Origin: Caldilineaceae bacterium
GTDB taxonomy: Bacteria > Chloroflexota > Anaerolineae > Caldilineales > Caldilineaceae
Assembly (NCBI GenBank): GCA_026645575.1
Contig: JAPKMW010000165.1
Span: forward strand, 1-16,248
DNA length: 16,248 nt
Direction of reading: 5' to 3'
Of the stretch, positions 5,815 through 12,958 are shown piece after piece. How positions within the stretch are numbered: position 1 is the first letter of the stretch; every line of letters begins with the position of its first letter. A program made the position numbers and the translations under genes. The notes under the pieces are model-generated. The model did not search any database. It had not been told where the DNA came from and was given only the letters and a program-made list of their open reading frames with translations.

Positions 5815-8445
5815 TCAAACTAAGTGGTGTTCTGTTGCCAGGCGCGTTGCCATCGCCCGCGACGTGACCCCCAACTTGCTATAGATCGAAGTGGCATGGG
5901 CGTTGACCGTGCGCCGACTCACGACCAAGGTGTCGGCGATCTGGGCGTAGGTCAAGCCTTGCACCAACAGGCGCAGCACCTCCAGCTCGCGCACGGTCAA
6001 ACCAGCCGGATGGCCAGTCGGGGAGGTTACCACAGCATTGCCCGGCGATATGGTGGCGACCTTGGCTGGAAGTGGCGCAGCGGTGATCTCCGGTGCGTCG
6101 TCTGTGGTGAGGGCAAACGCAATGGCCTCTTCCAGTCGCATGGCTTGCCCTTCCGCCCACCGCGCGGCGAATCGCTCTGCGCCCAAGACCGTTTGCAGGG
6201 TTGTGCTGGTGCTTTCCCAATCGGCCAGGGTGGTCGGGGAATGAAAGTGGATACCACCGCTTGCCCTCCGCAGCACCGTGGCCGCGCCCAACAGACGCGC
6301 CGCTCGCTCTGGCTGGCGTTGGGCCAGGGTGAGCGTGCTGAGATGGTAGAGGATCAGCGCCATCCCACCCTTGTCGCCGAACGCGTGGGCCACGGTCAAT
6401 CCTTCCAGATAATGGTGGCGCGCTTCTTCCCAGGCGCCCTGCTGTTGGCGGACTTCACCCAACAGGTCAAGCGCTTCCCCAATCATCCAATCTTCGCGCA
6501 ATTCCCGTCGGATCGTCAGCGCTTCTGTAAAGTATTCATAGGCAGTGGCGAAGTCACCCTGCAGGCGTGCGATCCACCCCAACCCAACCAGCGCTCCACT
6601 GCGCAGCGTTGCCTTGTCCAGCAACTGGGCTAAAGCCAATTGCTCCCCAAACAAGGTGCGCGCTGCTATCAGGTTGCCCTGATGCACAAAGGTGCTGCCC
6701 AGGCCTTCCAGTGCCAGCGCCAGACTCGGTTGGCGACCCAGCGTGCGGTAGAGCGCAACGCTCTCTTCCCCATAGCGTTGCGCCGCCGTTAAATCACGTT
6801 GGGTATAAGCGACTAGACAAAGTTCACGTAACGCCGCAGCAAGCAGGCTCGGCTTGTCTAACGTGCGACACAGCGCGACACTTTCCTCCAGTTCGGCGCG
6901 GGCGATGTGGTAATCGCCATGGACGATTGCCGCCATCCCCGCCCCCCATAGCGCCTTGGCGCGCACTGCCGTAGGCACTTCCGCCCATTGCAGTGTCGTC
7001 TCCAGCCAACCGCGCAGTTCATGGATGTGATCGTTGCCAAAGGGGAAGAAAGATAACGTACACGCCAAACGCGCACCTACCTCGGCGCGCGGCTCTGCAT
7101 CTTGTGAAGGCGACTGACTCCAGGCGAACACAAGGCGCAGGTTATCAAATTCGCTGCGTAGGCGCGCCCGTGCCGGCTCGCTCTGGGCAGGTGGTCCGGC
7201 CAAGAGGGGTTCAATCGTTTCCGCTAGAGACACAAAGAAGTGGGCATGACAACGACGAATCAACGCCGCCTCACCACTGGCGTTCAACTGTTCCAGGCCA
7301 TACGCGCGCAGCGTTTCCAACATGGTAAAGCGGGCTTCCCCATCGGATTGCTCCATCGGTTTGAGCAAGTTGTGATCCAATAGCGTGGCGACGCCATCCA
7401 ACACATTGATGGTGAGATCACCATGCGCATCACCAATGGCCTGCGCAGCTTCTAATGTAAAGCCACCGACAAAGACGGCCAGTCGCCGAAAGAGTTTCTG
7501 TTCGTCCGGCGTCAACAGATCATAGCTCCAGGCAATTTCGTCGCGCAGGGTGCGTTGACGCGCCGGCAGATCGTGGGCGCCACCGGTGAGCAGGGTGAGG
7601 CGCTGATCCAAGCGTACCAACAGAGCAGAGGGCGAAAAAAACTTAATGCGCGCGGCGGCCAGTTCAATAGCTAGTGGCAGCCCGTCCAGCCCGATGCAAA
7701 TCTTGGCGACATCCAAAGCATTGGCGGACATGAGGACAAAATCGGGTTTGACCGCCCTCGCCCGCTGGCAGAAGAGGTCGATGGCGGCGAAGTCACTCAC
7801 ACTGGCGGTGAGATGGTTGGTGTCAGGTAAAGCCAGCGACGGCACAGGAAATTCCTGTTCGCCATAGAGGTGGAGGGTTGCGCGACTAGTTACCAAGATT
7901 TTGAGGCGAGGACAGGCGCTCAACAAGGCACTCACCAACGGTGCAGCCGACAAGATCTGCTCGAAGTTGTCCAGCACCAGCAGCAGTTGTTTGTCGCGCA
8001 GGTAATCTTGCAGACTCTCCTGTATCGAGCGTCCAGTCGCTTCCCGGACAGCTAGGGTCTGAGCGATCGCGGAAGCAACCAAATCGGGATCGCTGATCGG
8101 CGCCAGCGAAACAAAGTAGACACCATCGACAAAATGGTCGAGTAAATTTGTCGCCACCTGCATGGCCAGTCGTGTCTTGCCGATGCCGCCGGGGCCGGTC
8201 AGGGTGAGCAGGCCGACCTGTTCTTGCAGCAGCAGGTGTTGGATGGTGGCCAAGTCATGCTCGCGGCCAATAAGGGGTGTGCGCGGCAAGGTGAGGTTGT
8301 TGTGGGCAGCCGGTGCAGCAGAACGTTCACCAGGGGCGCCGGTGAGGGCGCGGTTTGTTTCATTTGCGGTTTGGCGCGCTGTCGTTGGATCTGTTGTATC
8401 GACGCCAACGGTCGGCTTGTTGATCTCCGGTTTGGCCGTTGTCAT
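5815..8445 (-). CDS. LuxR-family transcriptional regulator with NB-ARC-like STAND ATPase and TPR repeats
   Basis: An 876-residue regulator. Residues 1-48 are a Thr/Ala/Pro-rich leader of low complexity. The ATPase begins at LPRTPLIGRE (about 53-62), with Walker A GPGGIGKT at 84-91, Walker B LLLVLDNFE at 154-162 and the GLPLAIELAA helix typical of NB-ARC/STAND winged-helix junctions (near 255). Residues about 430-760 are helical TPR-like repeats (AALRELCLVAYTQRDLTAAQRYGEE and similar). The last 61 residues (816-876) are a LuxR/GerE helix-turn-helix with the hallmark LTVRELEVLRLL, IADTLVVSRRTVNAH and IYSKLGV. Family role: ATP-gated, ligand- or partner-triggered activator; the signal is unknown. 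GAGGA lies nine bases ahead of the start, which agrees with the conserved N-terminus shared with the fragment at 4595-4957. Divergent from the SPFH gene across 316 bases. Long frames on the opposite strand here are composition shadows. Confidence 0.92.
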   Translation of the reverse strand: MTTAKPEINKPTVGVDTTDPTTARQTANETNRALTGAPGERSAAPAAHNNLTLPRTPLIGREHDLATIQHLLLQEQVGLLTLTGPGGIGKTRLAMQVATNLLDHFVDGVYFVSLAPISDPDLVASAIAQTLAVREATGRSIQESLQDYLRDKQLLLVLDNFEQILSAAPLVSALLSACPRLKILVTSRATLHLYGEQEFPVPSLALPDTNHLTASVSDFAAIDLFCQRARAVKPDFVLMSANALDVAKICIGLDGLPLAIELAAARIKFFSPSALLVRLDQRLTLLTGGAHDLPARQRTLRDEIAWSYDLLTPDEQKLFRRLAVFVGGFTLEAAQAIGDAHGDLTINVLDGVATLLDHNLLKPMEQSDGEARFTMLETLRAYGLEQLNASGEAALIRRCHAHFFVSLAETIEPLLAGPPAQSEPARARLRSEFDNLRLVFAWSQSPSQDAEPRAEVGARLACTLSFFPFGNDHIHELRGWLETTLQWAEVPTAVRAKALWGAGMAAIVHGDYHIARAELEESVALCRTLDKPSLLAAALRELCLVAYTQRDLTAAQRYGEESVALYRTLGRQPSLALALEGLGSTFVHQGNLIAARTLFGEQLALAQLLDKATLRSGALVGLGWIARLQGDFATAYEYFTEALTIRRELREDWMIGEALDLLGEVRQQQGAWEEARHHYLEGLTVAHAFGDKGGMALILYHLSTLTLAQRQPERAARLLGAATVLRRASGGIHFHSPTTLADWESTSTTLQTVLGAERFAARWAEGQAMRLEEAIAFALTTDDAPEITAAPLPAKVATISPGNAVVTSPTGHPAGLTVRELEVLRLLVQGLTYAQIADTLVVSRRTVNAHATSIYSKLGVTSRAMATRLATEHHLV

Positions 8446-8460
8446 GCGTGGGATTCCTCG
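8105..8460. repeat. Imperfect direct repeat, copy B (matches 4613-4970)
   Basis: This is the 5' end of the intact STAND gene, in the same orientation as the truncated copy. Recombination between the two copies would remove about 3.5 kb including the DUF4258/YgiT unit and would leave a single hybrid N-terminus. Confidence 0.8.
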
Positions 8461-8509
8461 TTCATAATTCTTGTCTTCCTTGTCATCCGGCGCTATCCGT
8501 CAGATGCCT

Positions 8510-8538
8510 ATTATAGAGGCTCGCAGGCAAACATTCAA
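8510..8538 (-). promoter_or_regulatory. Sigma-70-type promoter of the LuxR-STAND regulator
   Basis: On the minus strand TTGAAT (8538-8533) is followed after exactly 17 bases by a perfect TATAAT (8515-8510). Predicted transcription would start near 8503, about 58 bases before the ATG at 8445. This is the best promoter match in the window. Confidence 0.6.
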
Positions 8539-8615
8539 CTGTCGCCGATCGTCAGGTGAGTCGACCCAATGTCGGCTAGGTGTCCGCTACAGGATAGCTC
8601 TTCGACGTTCCTTTA

Positions 8616-8624
8616 TGCTATACT
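8616..8624 (+). promoter_or_regulatory. Extended -10 promoter candidate for the SPFH gene
   Basis: TG-C-TATACT matches an extended -10 (TGnTATAAT with one change). No good -35 is seen at the normal distance, which is acceptable for extended -10 promoters. The same pattern, TGCTAYACT, recurs ahead of the Met-rich gene at 12902-12910. Confidence 0.35.
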
Positions 8625-8761
8625 GTCAGCGTACCTGATTTCATCAACTTGTTCGCTGCCCTGTTGCTGGTAGGGGCGTAAGGCGTCGGAGATTCATTGC
8701 ATGTAGCAGGCCGGCACAAAGCAGCAAAATAAGCCATCTTTTCAAAAAAGGAGTTCCCTCT

Positions 8762-10972
8762 ATGACAGAAGAGAATCCGCAACCGGAACGACCGGCGCCT
8801 GTCCTAAATCGCCCGCCCCGGCTGCCGACTGCTACCGATCTCAACCGGTCGGTCAACGAAGTGAGCGCTACCGCCGAAATGTTGCGCACTCAGGCGGACC
8901 AGATCAATTGGTTGCCCCGTTTGCTGGGCTTTGGCCGGCGGGTACTGGTGCCGGCCGATGAGATCCACGCCGTCGTCGGTGACGGGCTACACAGTCTGGC
9001 CCTCTCTAACCAGCGCAAAATCTTTGGTAAAAGCGCCGAGCGTTCCTCCTTCTACTGGCTCAACCCGCTGACCCAGGTCATCAAGCTCAAGACCATCTCC
9101 TTCACCGTGCCGATCCGGGGCTATAACGAGCAGGGCGTCCAGGCGTTGGACAACAGCAAGGTGAGCTTTCAACTCTGGGCGCACGCCGTGGCGAAACTCA
9201 ACCCGGAAAAGGCCGATGTCGCCGCCCAGCGCGTGGGGGTCGATACCACCAGCCTGCTCAACACCATCACCAAAGTCGGCATGGCCGAACTGGTCGCCGC
9301 TGCCGCCACCATGCCGCTGGTCGAGATTATTGCCAATCGCCAACGGCTGGCCGAGATCGCCTTCCCCAAGGTCAACCAGATCCTGGCTGAACTGGGCTAT
9401 GACCTGGCGCTGCTCACTGTCACCGAGCTAGGCGGCGAGGCTTATACACGCTTGGTGGAACAGGCCGAGGCGCGTGTCTACAAAGAAACCAGCATTGCCA
9501 CCAACCTGGAGCAGATCGCCGAGATCAAAGATCGCCAGGCCCGTGAACGCACCGAAGCCGAAATCCGCGCCGAAACCGAAAAGAAGCTGGCTGCCGAACG
9601 CTTGGCCGCCGAACGCGTCGTTAACGAATCGACGCTGAATCAGCAAGAGACGCTCGACATTCGCCGTCATGAGGTGGAATTGCGCCAGGTGGAGCGCAAA
9701 AAAGCCACGTCGCAAGCGAGCCATGACGCCAACTTGCTCGATGTACAACTGGCGCAAAAGCGCACCGAAGCCGAGGCCGCCAATCAAGCGGAACTGGCAA
9801 AGTTGCGCGCCGAGCGGGAAGCCGAATTGCGCGCCCTGGAACAAAAGCGCACCGCCGCCCTGCGCCTGGCCGAAACCGAGGCCGAAGCCGAACGGCAGGC
9901 GTTAGCCCAAATGCGCGAGATTGCCCGCTCCGCCGAACGCACCGAAGCCGAAGCCAAACGGTTGCGTTCCGAAGAGTTGGCCCGCGCCGAACGCGCCAAA
10001 GAGATCGCCCTGTTGCAAACCAGTCAGGCGGCTGAGTCGCTCAAACTGGAAGCCGAAGCCCAGGCCAATGCCCTGCAAGTGCAGACCGACGCCGAAACCA
10101 AGGTCGAATTGGTCAAAGCCGAGGCCGAAGCGACCGCCACCGAGAAGCGCGCTCAAGCCGCCAAAATCCGCGCCGAAGCCACCCGCGCTGAAACCGCCGC
10201 CGCCGGTCTGGCCGAAGCCGAAGTCGAAGCCGCCCGTGTGCGCGTGGCTGAACAGCGGGTCGCCGTCACTCGCGCCGAAGGGTTGGCCGACGCCGAAATC
10301 AAGCGCGAGCAGGCGACTGCCGAGGTGGAGCGCTTGCAAAAGCTCAAGGAAGTGGAAATTAACGCCCAGCGCGAACTGGTGCAACTTTACAACGAAGCGC
10401 CGGTGCTGGTGGAGATTGAAAAGCTCAAGATGCACCTGGCCCATCAGGAGCGCCTGACCCAATTGCAGATGGAAAGTTATCTGCGCGCGTTTGAAGCCCT
10501 GGCTCCCAGCTTGAAGGTGCAGGTCTATGGCAATGGCGGCCAAACCGGCAAGATCATCACCGACATTATGGGGCTGGCCCAAGGCTTGCGCACGTTGGGG
10601 CAAGAGGTGCCGGCGGTCGGTCGCCTGGTTGATGGCACGCTCGATGGCGCGCTGACTAGTGAAACGTCGCTGGCGTCAGCACTCAACTTGGGCGCTTTTC
10701 TGCCCTACATCCAGCAGATTGTCCGGGAAGTCAACCCGCGAATGCTCTCCACCCTCAAAGTGGCCGATCTGGTCACGGAACTGGGCAATGTCGTCAGCGG
10801 CCAGAGCGACCTGGTGACGGCGCTGCACCAACTGCGCCAGGATGGCAGCTTCCGCGTCATCGGCGACTTGCCGGTGCTGCCCTTTTTACAAATGCTGGGC
10901 ATTGGGGGGGAACAGGATGGCGTGGTCAACGGGGCGGTGAATGAGGTTCCGGTCAGTACGACGGGTAACTAA
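8762..10972 (+). CDS. SPFH/Band-7 flotillin-like protein with long Ala/Glu coiled coil
   Basis: A 736-residue protein. Residues 1-50 are polar and Pro-rich, with no hydrophobic anchor. Residues about 60-245 are the SPFH domain: VLVPADEIHAVVG resembles the usual opening strand, followed by SSFYWLNPLTQVIKLKTI, VSFQLWAHAVAKL, ANRQRLAEIAFPKVNQIL and ELGYDLALLTVTEL. Residues about 245-575 are an almost unbroken charged helix rich in Glu, Ala, Arg and Lys (repeated AEAEA and RAE). Residues about 580-736 form a distinct C-terminal part with amphipathic helices (IITDIMGLAQGL, ALNLGAFLPYIQQIV). Flotillins and related SPFH proteins assemble into large ring- or cage-like scaffolds at membranes; assembly here is inferred from the domain order. 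Lack of a visible N-terminal membrane segment is odd. AAAGGAG lies eight bases before the ATG. The gene is monocistronic, ending at a hairpin it shares with the convergent sigma gene. Confidence 0.85.
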   Translation: MTEENPQPERPAPVLNRPPRLPTATDLNRSVNEVSATAEMLRTQADQINWLPRLLGFGRRVLVPADEIHAVVGDGLHSLALSNQRKIFGKSAERSSFYWLNPLTQVIKLKTISFTVPIRGYNEQGVQALDNSKVSFQLWAHAVAKLNPEKADVAAQRVGVDTTSLLNTITKVGMAELVAAAATMPLVEIIANRQRLAEIAFPKVNQILAELGYDLALLTVTELGGEAYTRLVEQAEARVYKETSIATNLEQIAEIKDRQARERTEAEIRAETEKKLAAERLAAERVVNESTLNQQETLDIRRHEVELRQVERKKATSQASHDANLLDVQLAQKRTEAEAANQAELAKLRAEREAELRALEQKRTAALRLAETEAEAERQALAQMREIARSAERTEAEAKRLRSEELARAERAKEIALLQTSQAAESLKLEAEAQANALQVQTDAETKVELVKAEAEATATEKRAQAAKIRAEATRAETAAAGLAEAEVEAARVRVAEQRVAVTRAEGLADAEIKREQATAEVERLQKLKEVEINAQRELVQLYNEAPVLVEIEKLKMHLAHQERLTQLQMESYLRAFEALAPSLKVQVYGNGGQTGKIITDIMGLAQGLRTLGQEVPAVGRLVDGTLDGALTSETSLASALNLGAFLPYIQQIVREVNPRMLSTLKVADLVTELGNVVSGQSDLVTALHQLRQDGSFRVIGDLPVLPFLQMLGIGGEQDGVVNGAVNEVPVSTTGN

Positions 10973-10999
10973 CGTTTCGTAAAAACATAACTCTATCTA

Positions 11000-11062
11000 C
11001 CGCTCTGCGCGAGTCCGTGACTCGCAATGGGCTGAAGCGAGTCACGGACTCGCGCAGAGCGG
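11000..11062. terminator. Perfect 26-bp palindrome between convergent genes (palindrome 1)
   Basis: Left arm 11000-11025 and right arm 11037-11062 are perfectly complementary over 26 bases around an 11-base loop (11026-11036). The arm contains GCGCGAGTCCGTGACTCGC. It lies two bases after the sigma gene stop and 27 bases after the SPFH stop, so it can end both transcripts. On its left, TTCGTAAAAACATAA (10976-10990) supplies a T5 run for minus-strand transcripts, though 14 bases away from the stem. It shares arm, loop length and flank with the palindrome at 15107-15171. Confidence 0.75.
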
Positions 11063-11064
11063 GA

Positions 11065-12747
11065 TCACGCCATCGGTAATTCATCCCCTTCTCTGGGCGC
11101 CTCGGTGCCGGCCTGCTCCAAAATTGCCCAAAACGCTGCCATATCGGCCTGTGCGGCGCGCTCCTTGAAGTGCGGCGTCTCCCCGTTATCGGCCTGCGCA
11201 TCCACCGCCGCCCCAGCCGTGATCAACACTTCGACCGTCTCTTTATGTCCGCCACTCGCTGCCCAGTGCAGTGGTGTGTAGCCATGTTCCTCGGTGCGGG
11301 CGTTGACGTCGGCGCCATGCTCGATGAGTAACCGGACGATTTCGGTATGACCATTATCCGCAGCCCAGTGCAGCGGTGTCACCACCCACCAGCCCCCCTT
11401 GGCGTTGACATCGGCGCCCCGCTCGATCAATAGCTTCACCACAGCGACGCGATTGCGTGACGCCGTTATGTGTAAGAGCGTGGCTCCTTCGCCGTGGTCA
11501 TCCCACGTGGGGGTGCGGGTGTGGAGTAGCGCCGGATCAGCGTCGAGAAAGGTGCGCACCCGATCCACATCACCGATCCGACAGGCCAGGCTGATGCTGT
11601 CCACGCGTGCGCCTTTGGCGATCAAGAACTGGTGGATCGGATCACGCTTCGGCCCCCACCCCCAGCCGACGGGTGGTCGTTTGGTGTAGTGATCCGGTAC
11701 ATTAATGTCGGCGCCGTGGTCGAGTAGGAGTTGGGCAAGCTCCACCGTTGTCGCCAGGTGGAGTGGGGTGGCGCCTTCGGGGCCATGCGCACGGGCCAGG
11801 CTGGGGTCGCCAGCCAGGAAGTCGCGCACGCGATCTATATCGCCTAGCGTAACCGCGGCAAAAATGTCAACCACAGCGCCCCGTTGTAACAAAAATTCAA
11901 CCATCGCCGCATCGGCACCGACAACCAGATCGAGTGGGCGCTGCCCTTCGGGGTCTTTGGCGTTGATGTCCGCCCCTTGCGCCAGCAGGTGGTCAATCAT
12001 GGCATAGTTCCGATTGGTAACGGCGACATGGAGCGGCGTCTGCGGGATCGACCAATAGTCAACGGGGCCGCTGGTGTTGAGCAGAGCCGGCGTTTGCGCC
12101 AACAAGCTGGTAACGCTAGCAGTATCACCCGCTGCCGTTGCCTTGAGCATTGCCAACACCTTATTCACAAATTGTTCATCCGCTGCGGGGCGTTCCTCTT
12201 GCAAGCTCTCTTCGAGCATTGTTTGGATCCTTTCGCGTAAACGTTTGCGAGCGCTGTAGAGCCGATTTTTGATCGCTGGCACACTCACGCCCAATAGATC
12301 AGCAATCTCTTGTTGCGAATAGTCAGCCAGATAGTAGAGCAGGACAACCGGTCGCTCATGGGCCGGCAGTGCGCGAATGGCGTCATGCACGACGCTTCGT
12401 AGATCAACTACTGCCGTTGTCAGATCGGCTTCCGGTTGCAGCATAGCGACACCATTCGCCGCCGCTAATTCGACCAACCGGAAACGCTTGCGTCGCGTCA
12501 ATCGGTTGACCTGACGGAGGACGATGGTGCGTAGCCAGCCGGGGAAGGCTGCCGGTTCCGTCAAGTGGCGCAAGTGGCGATAGACTTCAATAAAGGCTTC
12601 CTGCGCTGCTTCCTCAGCCAGATGGCGATCCCCTGTAGCGCCATAGGCCACGGCATAGGCCAGATTCTGAAATTGGGTGACAAGTTGGGCAAAGGCGGTC
12701 GCATTACCCTGCTGCGCCGCCATAATCAAAGCGATTTGTTGATTCAT
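11065..12747 (-). CDS. ECF sigma-70 factor fused to C-terminal ankyrin repeats
   Basis: A 560-residue fusion. Residues about 15-85 are sigma region 2 (AFAQLVTQFQNLAY, AEEAAQEAFIEVYRHL, FPGWLRTIVLRQVNRLTRR). Residues about 122-175 are sigma region 4 with the ECF hallmark LPAHERPVVLLYYLADYSQQEIADLLGVSVPAIKNRLYSARKRLRERI. After a linker, residues about 195-545 hold ankyrin-type repeats, some degenerate: clear ones are QTPLHVAVTNRNY..LLAQGADINAKD (237-265), ATPLHLATT..LLLDHGADIN (326-349), TLLHITASRNR..LLIERGADVNAK (423-450), TPLHWAADNGH..LLIEHGADVNAR (457-485) and TPLHWAASGGH..LITAGAAVDAQ (491-518). ECF factors are normally under 220 residues and held by a separate anti-sigma factor; no anti-sigma gene is adjacent, so the ankyrin part may be a built-in interaction or control module. 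I chose the ATG at 12747, with GGAAGAG ahead, over 12762, which lacks a ribosome site. Divergent from the Met-rich gene. Confidence 0.9.
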   Translation of the reverse strand: MNQQIALIMAAQQGNATAFAQLVTQFQNLAYAVAYGATGDRHLAEEAAQEAFIEVYRHLRHLTEPAAFPGWLRTIVLRQVNRLTRRKRFRLVELAAANGVAMLQPEADLTTAVVDLRSVVHDAIRALPAHERPVVLLYYLADYSQQEIADLLGVSVPAIKNRLYSARKRLRERIQTMLEESLQEERPAADEQFVNKVLAMLKATAAGDTASVTSLLAQTPALLNTSGPVDYWSIPQTPLHVAVTNRNYAMIDHLLAQGADINAKDPEGQRPLDLVVGADAAMVEFLLQRGAVVDIFAAVTLGDIDRVRDFLAGDPSLARAHGPEGATPLHLATTVELAQLLLDHGADINVPDHYTKRPPVGWGWGPKRDPIHQFLIAKGARVDSISLACRIGDVDRVRTFLDADPALLHTRTPTWDDHGEGATLLHITASRNRVAVVKLLIERGADVNAKGGWWVVTPLHWAADNGHTEIVRLLIEHGADVNARTEEHGYTPLHWAASGGHKETVEVLITAGAAVDAQADNGETPHFKERAAQADMAAFWAILEQAGTEAPREGDELPMA

Positions 12748-12784
12748 GTTGCTCTTCCACACGGATCAGGTTCATGAAGCTGAT

Positions 12785-12813
12785 ATTATACTAGTGCCGC
12801 GTTGTGCTAAAAA
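12785..12813 (-). promoter_or_regulatory. Candidate promoter of the sigma-ankyrin gene
   Basis: A perfect TATAAT (12790-12785 on the minus strand) lies about 38 bases before the start codon. At 17 bases spacing the -35 position reads TTTTTA (12813-12808), a weak match. Transcription would start near 12778, giving a leader of about 30 bases. Confidence 0.42.
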
Positions 12814-12831
12814 GGTCTGTGACGCCCTTGC

Positions 12832-12846
12832 ACGCGGTTATCGCGT
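12832..12846. promoter_or_regulatory. Short inverted repeat in the sigma/Met-rich divergent region
   Basis: ACGCG-GTTAT-CGCGT is a 5-5-5 inverted repeat lying between the leftward promoter candidate and the rightward one. It is the right size for a dimeric regulator half-site pair but short enough to arise by chance in a GC-rich genome. Confidence 0.25.
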
Positions 12847-12901
12847 CCGATCCAGCATTGTATCTCCTTCATATCATCTTCACATTTGCTACATATTTGT
12901 C

Positions 12902-12910
12902 TGCTACACT
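12902..12910 (+). promoter_or_regulatory. Extended -10 promoter candidate for the Met-rich gene
   Basis: TG-C-TACACT fits an extended -10. Upstream, TTGCTA (12890-12895) is too close (about 9-13 bases) to act as a normal -35. The start codon at 12959 would be about 42 bases from the predicted transcription start. Confidence 0.35.
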
Positions 12911-12943
12911 GAGGCCAGTGGGGTTAATCAATTTCAGTTGAGT

Positions 12944-12950
12944 AAGGAGG
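12944..12950 (+). promoter_or_regulatory. Strong ribosome binding site fixing the Met-rich start
   Basis: AAGGAGG lies eight bases before the ATG at 12959. The frame stays open about 210 bases further upstream, but the signal peptide begins exactly here, so upstream codons are not used. Confidence 0.8.
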
Positions 12951-12958
12951 AAGCAAGT

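Larger units (their letters stand above)
8446..8761. other. Divergent intergenic region between STAND regulator and SPFH gene
   Basis: These 316 bases hold no convincing gene. They contain a near-consensus promoter reading left into the STAND regulator (8510-8538), an extended -10 element reading right toward the SPFH gene (8616-8624), and the ribosome site AAAGGAG ahead of 8762. The leader of the SPFH transcript would be about 130 bases. I see no clear riboswitch or strong hairpin in it. Confidence 0.6.

Noticed and set aside
5824..6633. Plus-strand frame of 269 codons opposite the LuxR-STAND gene
   Set aside because: It lies entirely inside a well-supported gene on the other strand, has no recognisable domain, and GC-rich coding DNA often leaves such open antisense frames.
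9902..10603. Long minus-strand frame (233 codons) opposite the SPFH coiled coil, rich in Gly and Phe
   Set aside because: It is the antisense shadow of repeated GCC-GAA codons; the composition is unnatural, there is no ribosome site, and the plus-strand protein fully explains the region.
11000..11062. Palindrome as the terminal inverted repeat of an insertion sequence
   Set aside because: Both arms are adjacent with an 11-base loop, no transposase lies in the window, and no target duplication is visible; a hairpin or REP-like element fits better.
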